Below, piece after piece: positions 1 to 10,057 of a stretch of 64,000 nucleotides of DNA. The stretch comes from Nannochloropsis salina CCMP1776. Its lineage: Eukaryota > Sar > Eustigmatophyceae > Eustigmatales > Monodopsidaceae. A program made the translations under genes and the position numbers. The notes under the pieces were generated by a model that did not search any database, had not been told where the DNA came from, and worked only from the letters and a program-made list of their open reading frames with translations. Each line of letters begins with the position of its first letter. Within the stretch, counting starts at the first letter, position 1. Location of the stretch: assembly GCA_004565275.1 (NCBI GenBank), contig SDOX01000011.1, positions 581,881 through 645,880 of the forward strand, read 5' to 3'.

Positions 1-727
1 GCGAGATACGAGTGGAAACGATGCTGTTTTTCGTGACTCAGGAATACGTCCGCTTGAATGGTATTCGAAAACAATTCGAGGTGAAGGCAGCTTAAGAAAA
101 TGAAACACGTTGAAAATGATGCGCGGGCAATTTAGGCCTTTATATTTCTGCTCATGGCTGTGCGGTCCGTAAGGCGAGTTGGCTATGTCTCTTTATTTTG
201 CTAGGTCTTAAGAAGTAGGTCTTTCGACATGCTTGTTGCTTCGTTTCATCCAATGATGCTTCTTTGTCAAGGTTATAAGTGACATTATTTGGGTGAAAGC
301 TGCCGACAATGGGGAAAGGCGAAATGCTAAGTCTCCTCGGGCCCTAACGCTCTACGTCTACCTTGGTGGGTTTGGCCACGACAGTTTCGTCGATCTTACA
401 CTTTTATCGCCTTGATCTGGTTAGGTCTTCATTAAATTTATTACCAGTGCTGGACCACACTGACTCATGCACAAAATCCTCTGGGCAGCAAAGACGAGCC
501 CTGTTCCTGGCGCGGTGGCAGTGGTGCAACGGAAAAGCGACCCGGAGACGCTAACCTCCTGCCCCCTGTGCATCCGAGAATGCTTGCGTGTGACCTGAAA
601 CCCTTGGAAGCGCAGTTTCGCATGACTAGGTATTTGTTTGTATCACTGCTGATTTTTGAATGCTAATTTCGGCCCAATTCACAATGATTTCTAAACAACA
701 CAGACAGAGCGGTTGTTTGAGTGTAAG
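1..727. other. Upstream region without a recognised gene
   Basis: I see no gene I can support here. The short open frames are not conserved-looking and lack splice context. The 3' part, just before the ATG at 728, presumably holds the promoter and 5' leader of the F-box/FIST gene (inference from position). Confidence 0.5.
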
Positions 728-2448
728 ATGCCTGCCACGTCAACATTCTCGTCGGACCCTTTGCCGTCCTTCTTCACTCCTGTTTCAACAGAAGTCTTGC
801 TCGAAATTGTGTCATTTTGTGACCTTGAGACTTTGTGTCAGCTTCGAGCAACTGCGAGGCTGTGGACTGTGTTAGTTGCCGAGTATGAGCAAGCCAATCC
901 ATCCTTCACTGCTCTAGTTGGACCGATGCCGGCGCTCCCTGCTCAAGCTAAGCGTCTTTGTAGAGCAACTCCTTCAGTCGGTTTTCTTTTCAATCAGATG
1001 CGTTCTTCACCTACAGAAGTTGCCCAAATGCTGTCTCACTTGCCGCCGCGCTGCCAAGTTATCGGCGGCGACAGTCAATATCCTTTTACAGGAGCAGACA
1101 AGAGAATTGTACAAGGAAACACTTACGCGCAAGAAGCGATTTTGAACCTTCTTTCCCTACCTGAAGCGTGTACTCAGACATTTACAGTTCAGAATAGTGA
1201 TCTTGAAGCTGTAACTGTCGCCTCCTGCGAGCGGGAGGGGCGACGCTGGCTACGTGAGGATATTCTGGGGTTGAGTCCTTCGATTGAGTACAAAGTGATG
1301 GTGGTTTTGCCCGGACAGCGCGCTGACAACGTCGAGCTCCTTTTGAAAGCTCTTCAAGAGGGATCTCCCTCCGCAGCCATTGTTGGGGGCATCTTTGCGC
1401 GAAATCTCTTTTGCTGGAAGGACGGCGCCTTGCGAAGGCCGGGAGGGGAGGGAGGGAACGCTGAGGACGGTATCGTGGGCATGGCCCTCTGGGGCAACGT
1501 GCCCCTGCAAGCCGTCGTTTCACGAGGAGTTGTGCCATGCTCGCCCTCCTTCACCGTCTCCAGCTGGGAGTACGAGGGAGAAGCTGTCGTGGTGAAGAGC
1601 CTTTCACGTCCAGCGTCAGGTGACGCGCGCTTGGACTCCGCCCCCGACGTGGTGGTCAATCCCTTGGTGGCCTTTGAGCACGCTCAGCGCAACGGAGATG
1701 TCTACGTGGGATTACAAATTGAGGATTCCGCGGTGCCAGTGAATGGTGGAGTCGATGGAGGGGGGGCGGGGCACGGCTCAGGGGTACCAGAGTCGGCGTT
1801 TAAGTCCCCCCCCCCCCCTACGAACTGCTCTCGTTCGTTTTCGCAGTGGACGAGGGCGCCCCTGTCCTCCTTTTGTCTTTCGTGAACAAACTGCAGGGTG
1901 GACCACCGCCCAACGCGCGGCTGACTGTCAAATTCTTCGATTTGAAGACGCAGAGCGCCCAGGCCCACGTCCAGAAGAAAATGCGGGCGGTGGCGGAAGA
2001 GCTTCGGCGCAACGGGCAAGATGTCCTCGGGGCCCTCCTCTTCTCATGCAATGGTCGAGGCCCTCGCCGCTTTCTGGATGCGAGGAGAATGCACGTGGAT
2101 GCCTCCGCCTTCACGGCGGAATTCCCAGGAAGGGAAGTGGGGGGGATGTACGCAATGGGTGAGATTGGCCCGCAAGCTACGTACATGGATGAGGAGGAGG
2201 AGGACGACGAAATGGCGGGAACAGATGCTGGTATGGTTGTTGAAAATGGAAAGGGTTTGGGGGCGGGGGGCTCGCAGATTCTACGCAATAGTCAGTCTGG
2301 GTCATGCGCGCTGCAGGGCTTTACGGCCGTTTTTGCCTTGTTGGTCGCGCCGAGGAGGTCGTCTCAGTCGTCACATTTGCTCGACATTCTCAACAAGGAT
2401 GGTCTGAGTGCCGCAATACGCCTTGTGCTGGGTCTTGGTGCCAAATGA
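728..2448 (+). CDS. F-box and FIST-domain protein (FBXO22-like)
   Basis: Two exons are proposed, about 728-1745 and 1847-2448, giving about 539 residues. The first ATG in the open frame is at 728. Residues ~10-60 form an F-box-like segment with the sequence STEVLLEIVSFCDLETLCQL, followed by a FIST N/C-like region (SIEYKVMVVLPG, AAIVGGIFARN, GALLFSCNGRGPRRF). This order matches FBXO22, the substrate receptor of an SCF ubiquitin ligase (family knowledge). The two halves are in different frames. A clear acceptor (pyrimidine-rich, ending TTCGCAG) lies at 1846, and the phase-compatible donor is a weak GTGGAG at 1746. The intron carries a G-run near 1759 and a C-run at 1806-1818. An acidic DEEEEDDEMAG stretch interrupts the FIST_C part. 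The exact donor is uncertain; the domain call is fairly safe. Confidence 0.72.
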
Positions 2449-3783
2449 GGGCTGCCAAGGGTTGGTGTTTAGGATTGAGCTTGTCGATGCGACCACGAGT
2501 TGGATGTTACTTTTTGTTCCTATTGACAGTCTAGAACGCGCAAGATGGAGGGTCAGAGTATGGGAGTTGTAGATTGCTTGTGCACATGGTGAGGGGTGAC
2601 TTAGCAAATTTAGAAGGAGGTGGTTTCCTTTATCCTAGAAATTAGTTGAAAGACACGGAATATGTGAAAGAAAGAGATTTCTTTAGGATTGTACCCTCGA
2701 ATCCTCTTCAGGGAAATGGTATGGAGGAGTCGTGTGTGGAGAGATATTATAAATTGTGAAAAACAAGTAAGTGATAATGTCGCGGTGGTGGCATCATAGC
2801 GGAACAATAGTAACTTTTTTTGGCTTGTTTCTGCTGTCGATGAAATATAATTTCATCTTAAACAGACGCTGTGAAAGAATTCTTATCACACCAGCTACAA
2901 AGGTACCCTTTTTGACCAGCACTTTACAAGTCCAAATGAATATACTGTCAGAGGCCTTGAATCGTGAGAAATAGCAAAATGTCCTACGCCGAACGCATAT
3001 CTAATATTGTGGTGTAAAGCGGCGAAGGCTGTCAGTTCCCATTATAGCGGCAAGCGCATTCAAGCTTATTATGCTTTTCTCGATCAATTTGAATTCGGAT
3101 GGAAAAAAAAATGAAGAGGAGGTCAAAGTCGCAATTGTTTGTAAAACGTGCCGATGCGTCTTTTAAACAACTGGGTAAATGAGAAAAAGTTACGAGCAAG
3201 GATGCCAAATTTGAAGCTCCATAGAATCACCACAAAATGAGTCTCAATATAACCCATTAAAATACGGGATGCAGAAGTCGATTTCCCCATACACTTCCTC
3301 AAAAGTAAGAATTGAACAAATTGCTTAATAGGGCCAGGGAAAAAAGGGGGGGAGGTTGCGACCTGGTGCATGTCGTCATTCCTCGCCGAGGCCGATGAAC
3401 GGCTCCGCGACGTCCCATGCGCCTGACCTTTCATTTGCTTTCACTGTTGGATTACGCCTCCCTGGTCACGTCATGAATGAGTCTGCGAATGGGTAGATGA
3501 GCCCACTGTGTAGGGGAAGGCGTAGCTGATGTATCTTTGAGGTCAAGATAAGGGCAGTGTGGTCTGTAAGCCCCTCAACCATCCGCACGCAATTCCTCCC
3601 GCCCCCCCATTATTACCGTGCCCCGTTTTCTTCGTCCAGGGGGAGGACATTTTTTGATAGTCGTAGTAACTTCGCGCAGGGCATGTTTATCAGCCAGCTT
3701 TCTTTATCTAGTTGTCATACCTGGTTTTCATGTCCATACCACAAACTCGGTTCTCTGCCTGGTTCCCTTCTCTATCAGATATT
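2449..3783. other. AT-rich intergenic region
   Basis: This 1.3-kb gap separates two same-strand genes. The only long frame is a minus-strand ATG frame at 3123-3434 (103 residues). It is basic at its N-terminus and hydrophobic later, but shows no recognisable domain. The stretch before 3784 is probably the promoter of the eS26 gene. Nothing else is supportable. Confidence 0.4.
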
Positions 3784-4363
3784 ATGACGGTCAAGCGCCG
3801 CAACCACGGGCGTAACAAGAAGGGTCGTGGCCACGTGAAGCGTGTACGGTGAGTCCGTTTGCATGGGCTTGAGGGATACAGTGCCTCGCGGAACTTGCTT
3901 TACCGATGTGACCTGGGCCTCCCTTGCTTGAAACGGATGCCTCGGACAAGCAGTTTCGATGTGGTTTGGCAGTCCTTCAGTCTGAATGAGAGACAAGATC
4001 AGCCTGAGTGTTTTGGCATAGCTTGCCTTCCACATTCTACCAGTTATCCTATGAAGACGCCTTCGGATTGCTCACCCGCCTTGCGCCTTTCTCTGTCCAC
4101 ATTGCAGATGTGCGAGCACAGGGAAGGCGGTCCCGAAGGACAAGGCCATCAAACGCATGGTAGTGCGTTCCATTGTGGACCAATCCTCTGCTCGTGACAT
4201 TAAAGAGGCGCGTGTGTTCGAGAACTACCAATTGCCCAAGCTGTACATCAAGCAGTACTACTCCGTGGAGGCGGCTGTGCATCAACGTCTGGTCCGCTCG
4301 CGCAGCAAGGAGGACCGCCGAATTCGCGAACCACCTGAGAGAAAGCGCCCGGGCGGGCGCTAA
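3784..4363 (+). CDS. RPS26: 40S ribosomal protein eS26
   Basis: The exons are 3784-3848 and 4108-4363, with a GTGAGT donor and an ATTGCAG acceptor after codon 22, giving 106 residues. The start MTVKRRNHGRNKKGRGHV and the later blocks VPKDKAIKR and FENYQLPKLYIK identify eS26, a protein near the mRNA exit channel of the small subunit (family knowledge). The C-terminus is a short basic tail rich in Arg and Pro. Oddly, the zinc-ribbon ligands are mostly gone. Cys23 remains, but position 26 is Thr, 74 is Ser and 77 is Ala, where animals and plants have Cys. The intron is 259 nt. The following TPP1-like gene converges on it, with 529 bp between stops. Identity is very safe. Confidence 0.95.
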
Positions 4364-4892
4364 GTTTGCAGGACGCGTGTGCGAGCAGCAGGGGCTAGAC
4401 GGTTATTGCCGCGCCTGGCGGAACTCTGACAGCACGTTTCCTCGTAAAGCAGCAGTTTATTCATCGCATCCTGCGGGATCGCGGAGGAATAGGATGTGGT
4501 TACAGGAAGGGGAAGTGTCAAGGGAGGATGTGACAGGCAAGCGAAAGGCAAGAGACGTCTGGTCTGTCATGGCTCGTCACGCATTCGTTAGTGAGTTAAG
4601 CCGCGGCGGGCGCCTGTCCAGTCCATCCGATGAGGGCAGATTAAGCAATCAACGGTTTCGGTGGGGATCAGTACTTGTTTCTTCATTAAGTATTGTTGTT
4701 TATTCGTTTGTTTTGTTGCAGCTTTGAAGACTCCCTCGTTATCGATTTTTTTAAAAAAGGTCCGCATGAGTCCTCTTCTTTGAACCACCCAACTTCAGCC
4801 CTTGGGCAGCTGCGACACAGCCATCTGGCTCGAGGTTACAATCTCGGCAGCTGTTCATTACCAGCCACGCACAGCCCTGCGATTCTTATCCC
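4364..4892. other. Convergent 3' intergenic region
   Basis: This gap holds the 3' ends of the eS26 gene (+) and the TPP1-like gene (-). No independent gene is recognised. Confidence 0.5.
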
Positions 4893-6920
4893 TCACCTTT
4901 TGCCGGCATCTCCACCGCCGAGGCTCCCCCGCGCCCCCTGAAGCGTGCGGCGCGACTTGCCTGCCGCGGGCGGATCCCCTGCTTTCAGGAAACCCAAGAG
5001 GCCCCACACCGTCGAACGGCCGCCGAAGGGCCTTGCCGCGGCCAGCAGGTTGCCCTGCTCCTCCCTCTTGTCAGACTTGGCCCCCGCTTCCCTGCCAGAC
5101 GCATAGGACCCACGAAAGGCCGGGGGCGTGGTGGCCGCGCGCGCTCGCGGAGATGAGAGGGACAACCTCCCTTCGACAGCCAGGGAGCCGGATGCTGCTC
5201 GTCGTTTCCTGTCGGAGGCATCGGGAGAAACGGGTGGCGAGTACCGGCGAAGCACGTCCTCCGCATTAATGTCCCTGCCCTCACCCTCCTCCGGGACCTC
5301 CACCTGCGTGAACTCCACTTGCGTTTGGCTGAAGATTTGTGTCTGCAATTCAATCGCCACAGCCTCTGCGCTGAGATGGCGTGAAGGATAGGTTCGTGGC
5401 GGAGGGGGCGCACCCAAGGCTCGCAGGTCGTTTGTCTTGCTCGGAGTTCCCGCCTGAATGGCTCCCCTGTGCCCCTCCGTCTTGTCCCTTTCCACGCGCC
5501 AGAGGGAAGCCTCGCCTCCCTCCTTCCCCGTCCCGCCTGCGCCGGGCGGCTCCTCTGACTGTGGCAGCCCTTGTCCAGCATCCATATTGGACCGCGAGGC
5601 TCGCCTCTCTTCTCCCTTCGTTGGGGCCTCGGCACCCTGGCCCTCTCCCTGCCCCGGGTGCTCCTCACGCGCACGTTTACGGGAGGTAGGGGTATCTTCA
5701 GCCGTGCCCCTTCGCGTTGAGCGAGTTGGGCTCACTCGGATAGCTTGGACAAGCGGTGGTAAAGGTTCTTCCTCCTCCTCCTCCTCCTCCTCCTCCTCCA
5801 TGTCTTGAGTCTCGAAATTTCGGAGCGGCGAGGCTCCAAATTGAGACGCCATTTCTCCCTCGCCCTGCGACATCCCTCCATTTCCTCCTCGTTTCGCTAT
5901 TTGTTCTTCGTGGAGGACATTCTTGTCTTGTTCCCGGGGAGACCGGACCTCTTCCACTCCGCGCAAGGGGCCTACAGCCATCGCCTTCCCCCCCACACCT
6001 TCTCCGTCACGGCCACGAAGCCGCGCTTGACCTGCGCTGGACTCAAGAGCTTGGCGCATTGACGTCGGCGCTAGATGGTCATCTTCCTGAGCGCGTTGAG
6101 GCAGGGAAGATCCAAGACACCTGGGCCGTTGCCCCTCCGGCTGGGGTCGATGCTCCTCTCCGCGGACGGTTCCGGCGACATGGCTAGCTGGCCCTCCCAT
6201 GGCCTTGGCCTCCTCCGCAATGATCCCACTGGCACCAGCGATTCGCTCCTCCCTCTTTCCCTCCTCGCAACGGAGCATATATTCGACCTCCTCCATGGTG
6301 ACGGGCCGCTTATTCCCGATGGGCTCCGGCAGAACATCATTTCCACTACTGTCAGGAAGCCGGGGTAGACCTTGATGCCGCGCCAAGAGCATCATCAGGG
6401 CATTCGTGTCCAGCTCTCGGTACAGGCTCTTTATCTCAGGTCGGTCGTTGACGCTGTGCGGGGCACCGTACGTGGACTGCCCTCGTTCCGTCGCTACCAC
6501 CGAAAACTGGGACACCTGGAGACACAGTGGCGCGAAGGAAAATACGTCCTCTCCATGCAACTCGTGCGCAAGGCAGGGGCCCGTTGCCGAGTCAAATGCC
6601 AATGGCTGGTATGAAACAAGCCATCGTTCAAGCTTGATAATGCAGGTGCCGAGACCAGCGAGGGAAATTTGCGGCATGGCCTTTTTAAATGCTAGGTGCG
6701 CATCAGGCGTTATGAAGGCTGCCAATCTGCTTTCTTTATCGCTTACCTCTAAGTATTTATGCCTGCTGGACCCGCGTATCACCTGGACTAGCTTGGGTCG
6801 AAGGTCCTGAAACCCTTCCGACATGCTGCTGCTCGCACGAGTTAGCCCTCCAGTGTCTTTACCGCCCAGGGCCGCCTTCACGGCGGGCAGAATCCACGGG
6901 TTTGACATCGTTTTGGCCAT
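4893..6920 (-). CDS. Candidate TPP1/ACD-like telomere OB-fold protein
   Basis: One uninterrupted exon of 675 codons begins with ATG at 6920. Residues 1-170 resemble the OB fold of the shelterin subunit TPP1 (ACD). A PWI motif lies at residues 8-10, followed by strand-like LVQVIRG, RLAAFITPDAH and CIIKLERW. A signature strand CLQVSQFSVVATERG sits at 133-147, and a closing helix RPEIKSLYREL at 160-170; human TPP1 has LQVDRFSLLPTE and a VQKKLYDCLEE-like helix at the same places. In this family the OB fold recruits telomerase and a following segment binds POT1. The remaining ~500 residues are disordered and charged, with an 11-Glu run (DNA 5770-5802) and a RKRAR nuclear-signal-like patch. The acidic TEL-patch residues of human TPP1 are not obviously kept. 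Homology is inferred by eye; an unrelated OB-fold protein remains possible. Confidence 0.6.
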   Translation of the reverse strand: MAKTMSNPWILPAVKAALGGKDTGGLTRASSSMSEGFQDLRPKLVQVIRGSSRHKYLEVSDKESRLAAFITPDAHLAFKKAMPQISLAGLGTCIIKLERWLVSYQPLAFDSATGPCLAHELHGEDVFSFAPLCLQVSQFSVVATERGQSTYGAPHSVNDRPEIKSLYRELDTNALMMLLARHQGLPRLPDSSGNDVLPEPIGNKRPVTMEEVEYMLRCEEGKREERIAGASGIIAEEAKAMGGPASHVAGTVRGEEHRPQPEGQRPRCLGSSLPQRAQEDDHLAPTSMRQALESSAGQARLRGRDGEGVGGKAMAVGPLRGVEEVRSPREQDKNVLHEEQIAKRGGNGGMSQGEGEMASQFGASPLRNFETQDMEEEEEEEEEEEPLPPLVQAIRVSPTRSTRRGTAEDTPTSRKRAREEHPGQGEGQGAEAPTKGEERRASRSNMDAGQGLPQSEEPPGAGGTGKEGGEASLWRVERDKTEGHRGAIQAGTPSKTNDLRALGAPPPPRTYPSRHLSAEAVAIELQTQIFSQTQVEFTQVEVPEEGEGRDINAEDVLRRYSPPVSPDASDRKRRAASGSLAVEGRLSLSSPRARAATTPPAFRGSYASGREAGAKSDKREEQGNLLAAARPFGGRSTVWGLLGFLKAGDPPAAGKSRRTLQGARGSLGGGDAGKR

Positions 6921-7896
6921 TTCCTTTGTGTGTGTGGCAGAGGACCGACTGTTGGGGTATATATTGTGCTACGCTGAGTGTATTCTGGCGCGCACATCGT
7001 TGTGACGGACAGCCGAATCGACGATTTCCTTGTCAGGGGCAAGGCGTGCCTTTTCCCGTACCACCCCACAAAAAGACCGTCCAGTCGGCGGCAGCTTGCA
7101 CGTACAAAACCACGATTTTGCTTGCTTTTTTCTTAAGGGGATGGGAAAGTGAGCACCTTTCTTGAACGTTTCTCGGAGAGATCATGTGTGATTTAACCGC
7201 GGTCACCGTCCTTACACATGAATTATTGCTTCACCAGGGGAAATCGGAAAAACGAAACAAAAATGGAAGATAAAACTGAAATTTTGAGAGACGTACATGA
7301 GCGCTTTTTCTTTTAATTCTAATTTTCATTAAATCGGAAAAGACTCGTATCGCCTTTCCCGAATGGTTGATCTTTCCTTCAGACTTTTTAGTCAATTCGA
7401 CCCCTACAGCCACAGAGCTTGTTATGTTGCTCTCTTACAACTCATAAATAGTCAAAGCAATTTTTATCGCCCGGAATCAATTCGATATGCTTCCAAGATA
7501 TTTACTGGGACAATATTCGGACCGTCACGAAAAGAAATGCATCGGCAGCATAAGTGCTATATTATTCCTGAATGGATCACTTCCGTCACTATGTATGCAC
7601 CAGAGAGTCGTACATTCTCGTGATTGCGTCTCCAAAAAAAGTGTTATAGTATCCAACTCTTCAAGTCTAGTCACTTTCGATGTCTGACCCTGTCATAAGG
7701 CGCTCTGTCACCACTGTTTAATTGCCTTCCCGTAGCCAATATTATACATTTCTTTGACTTTTCCCCCTCAATGTGCCAAAGCCGCCCCATCGCACAAAAA
7801 CATTTTAAGTTGCTTGTTTGCTGCATGATTATGATCTCTTCATCGTTTGTAGCTTTTTCATCGAAAATCCTTTCGTTCTCCCCTTTTCATCCTTAT
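6921..7896. other. AT-rich intergenic region
   Basis: This is a nearly 1-kb AT-rich gap between two minus-strand genes. The 5' end of the TPP1-like gene and the 3' end of the coiled-coil gene lie here. A TATA-like tract (GGGTATATATTG) near 6955 is a possible promoter element about 35 bp upstream of the 6920 start codon. No gene is recognised. Confidence 0.45.
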
Positions 7897-8772
7897 TCAT
7901 TCCTTCCCCCCGCCCAACCCTCCTCGGTCACCCGCTATCCTCATTCTTGCATCTCTTATGGCCGTAGTGTAGGTCTCCAACTCGCTCACCGTTTCTTCCG
8001 TGCCCGTTATCTCTTTATCCATAGCTTTCATTTCACCGACCAGGCGCCGGGTTTCCTCTTGCCCTGCCCCAAGTTCCTCTGAGAACATGTCTCGCTCCTT
8101 CTCTATCATCTCTAGTCGCTTCTCCGCCTCCAGACAATCTTCCTTGGCCGATCTTACTCCCTTTGCCGCCACTTTCAACTCCCGACGCACCTCCATCAGC
8201 CGCGCGTGCGTCCCAGCAGCCTTCTCCATTTCCTCGCCCATCTCCCTCCGATACCGTTCCTGTAGGAGGGCCATCTTGTCTATGAAGCCGGTATAGAAAG
8301 AGTGTATTTCGCCCTCTAAGGCTCTCACCAGCCCCACGCGCCAAGCCAGATCAGTCCGCCTCGCCTCTAAATTGCTGAGAGTCGTCTGAATCGCCGCCGC
8401 CCGGTCCTGAGCCTGTCGTGTTTCAGAAATTACCGTAGCCATGCCCTCCAAGAGCCGCTGCTCCTCCTTCTTCTCAGCCAGAAGTTCTGCGCCTAGGCTT
8501 TCATTCTCAGCCAATGCAGCTTTTAGATCTTTAGACGCCTCATCCGTGCTCTGCCGCAGGTCATTTACAAAGGTGAGTAAGCGATAGGAGGAGGACGAGG
8601 AAGATGAGGAGGAGGACGAGGAAAAGGAGGAGCCGAAAGCAGCAATGGTTGGGGACTCATGTCTTATGTTACTGGCGTCGGGCTCTCGGGCTGCTGGAGG
8701 GTGGCAGGAGCAGGTGGTGGAGGGGCAAGACGAGGACGGAGGGCGGACAGGTGCTTGGTCATCAGTAGCCAT
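7897..8772 (-). CDS. Coiled-coil protein, family unknown
   Basis: A single exon of 291 codons starts with ATG at 8772. The N-terminal ~65 residues are low complexity (Pro/Ser/Cys), ending in a serine run encoded by AGC/TCC-type codons near 8588-8634. From about residue 70 to 275 the protein is heptad-like, with many Glu/Lys/Leu (AENESLGAELLAEKKEEQ, KERDMFSEELGAGQEETRR) and no enzymatic motif. This suggests a structural or scaffold protein that forms a long coiled coil; no family can be named. It is a tandem neighbour of the RpiB-cupin gene on the same strand, 313 bp away. Confidence 0.65.
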   Translation of the reverse strand: MATDDQAPVRPPSSSCPSTTCSCHPPAAREPDASNIRHESPTIAAFGSSFSSSSSSSSSSSSYRLLTFVNDLRQSTDEASKDLKAALAENESLGAELLAEKKEEQRLLEGMATVISETRQAQDRAAAIQTTLSNLEARRTDLAWRVGLVRALEGEIHSFYTGFIDKMALLQERYRREMGEEMEKAAGTHARLMEVRRELKVAAKGVRSAKEDCLEAEKRLEMIEKERDMFSEELGAGQEETRRLVGEMKAMDKEITGTEETVSELETYTTAIRDARMRIAGDRGGLGGGKE

Positions 8773-9085
8773 GACTTCGCGCGGCTTGCGCGTGCCGGCT
8801 AGTTTTTTCTACATAGAGAAATCGATGGTCAAAACATGTGTGAGTGATCGGGAGAAAAATGCGGTGTGCTTACTCATTTCACATCTCTCACTACACCGAG
8901 GGACAGTGGGCTCGAAAGGTTCATGGCCCTTAATTTGGCCCCCTTCAATCCCAATTGGATTTTCAAATATGATGCTCCATGCCTCACACATTGTAGGGCA
9001 AGTCAAAGCTTTTTGACTGATTCTTTGCTCGTCTAGACCTTAAGGACAAACAATTTGTATCCACCTTTGCCCCTTCCTCCCCGTA

Positions 9086-10057
9086 TTAAATCTCATCCCA
9101 AAAAACGTCAAAGCGACCGTCACAGCACAGAATGAATTCTGTGTCCTCATGGTACACAACACGATGTCTCTCTCCCGCTCCCGTGTACAGATACGACCCC
9201 GCCGATAGTTCAAAGCTCTTGCCCAGCGTTAAGTTTTCCACCCGCTTCCTGCCCTTGGTCACGAAAACATCGTGCCCGTGGGTGTGATGGTGCGTGGGCT
9301 CCACGCTTCCCCCATTGAATCGAACCACCGCGCGGGTGGGTGCGTCTCTTGTTTGTACCCATTCTGCACCCTGTACGCCCGCAACAGGTTGGAACGGATG
9401 ATTGCTCGATCCTGCAGATATGCAACAGACAGGGCAGCGACCGCCTTTGTTTTCCTCTCGTTCTGGGCCACATTCATGCGAACGCTTCTCATCTTCTTTC
9501 TCCTGCTCTTCGGCGGGAGATAAAACGGCTGGTCGCGAGGCGTCCAATTCGGCCAAGGCCGGCATGGACCCATCCAGAAAGCTCTGGACCTCGTCCGGCC
9601 ATCCTTCACACTTGTTGGCCGGTGCGGGGCCTTTGAAAGGGGTACAATGCCAAGCCTTTACTATTGCTTTTGCCATTTCAGGGGCTGTCACCATGCTTCC
9701 TAAAGCGAGAACATTGCTATTATTGACGCTTCTGCTGTTCACTGCGGCGACAACATTTTCAGCCACTGCCGCCCGGATCCCAGAAATTTTGTTAGCAGCA
9801 ATGCAGACCCCCATGCCCGTACCACAAAGTACAATACCGCATGTGCCACAATCAGCACTCACGAAATCGGACGATGAAAGTGTCGTGAGTTGCGCCACCT
9901 GTCGTCCGACATTCGCCGCTATCGTGTAGTAATCCCCAGTACCAAGGCCCCTAACGTTAAATCCTTCTTGTTGGAGGTACGGCAGGAGTGCATCATAGAG
10001 CGGAAGACCAAAAGGATCAGTTGCGATGAAAATTGTCTTATTTTGTTGTTCATTCAT
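9086..10057 (-). CDS. RpiB/LacAB-type sugar-phosphate isomerase fused to a cupin (DRT102-like)
   Basis: A single exon of 323 residues. The first in-frame ATG is at 10057; a longer reading would need a non-ATG start. Residues ~5-155 are RpiB-like: IFIATDPFGLPLYDALLPYL, then CGTCGIVLCGTGMGVCIAANK, the phosphate- and sugar-binding signature of the ribose-5-phosphate isomerase B/LacAB family. Residues ~240-323 form a cupin barrel with the metal-site histidines in HHHTHGHDVF and a second motif GAGERHRVVYHEDTEF. The same two-domain order occurs in the plant DRT102 protein, once reported as a DNA-damage toleration factor (family knowledge; true activity unclear). The linker is acidic and lysine-rich. 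The gene diverges from AP-1 mu across 729 bp. Confidence 0.85.
   Translation of the reverse strand: MNEQQNKTIFIATDPFGLPLYDALLPYLQQEGFNVRGLGTGDYYTIAANVGRQVAQLTTLSSSDFVSADCGTCGIVLCGTGMGVCIAANKISGIRAAVAENVVAAVNSRSVNNSNVLALGSMVTAPEMAKAIVKAWHCTPFKGPAPANKCEGWPDEVQSFLDGSMPALAELDASRPAVLSPAEEQEKEDEKRSHECGPEREENKGGRCPVCCISAGSSNHPFQPVAGVQGAEWVQTRDAPTRAVVRFNGGSVEPTHHHTHGHDVFVTKGRKRVENLTLGKSFELSAGSYLYTGAGERHRVVYHEDTEFILCCDGRFDVFWDEI

Noticed and set aside
1818-2019. Apparent frameshift within the F-box/FIST gene
   Set aside because: A good acceptor at 1846 with a phase-compatible donor upstream explains the frame change as an intron. A sequencing error at the C-run remains a second option.
4985-5689. Long overlapping open frames on both strands opposite the TPP1-like gene
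   Set aside because: They are shadows of GC-rich low-complexity coding sequence and show no domain.
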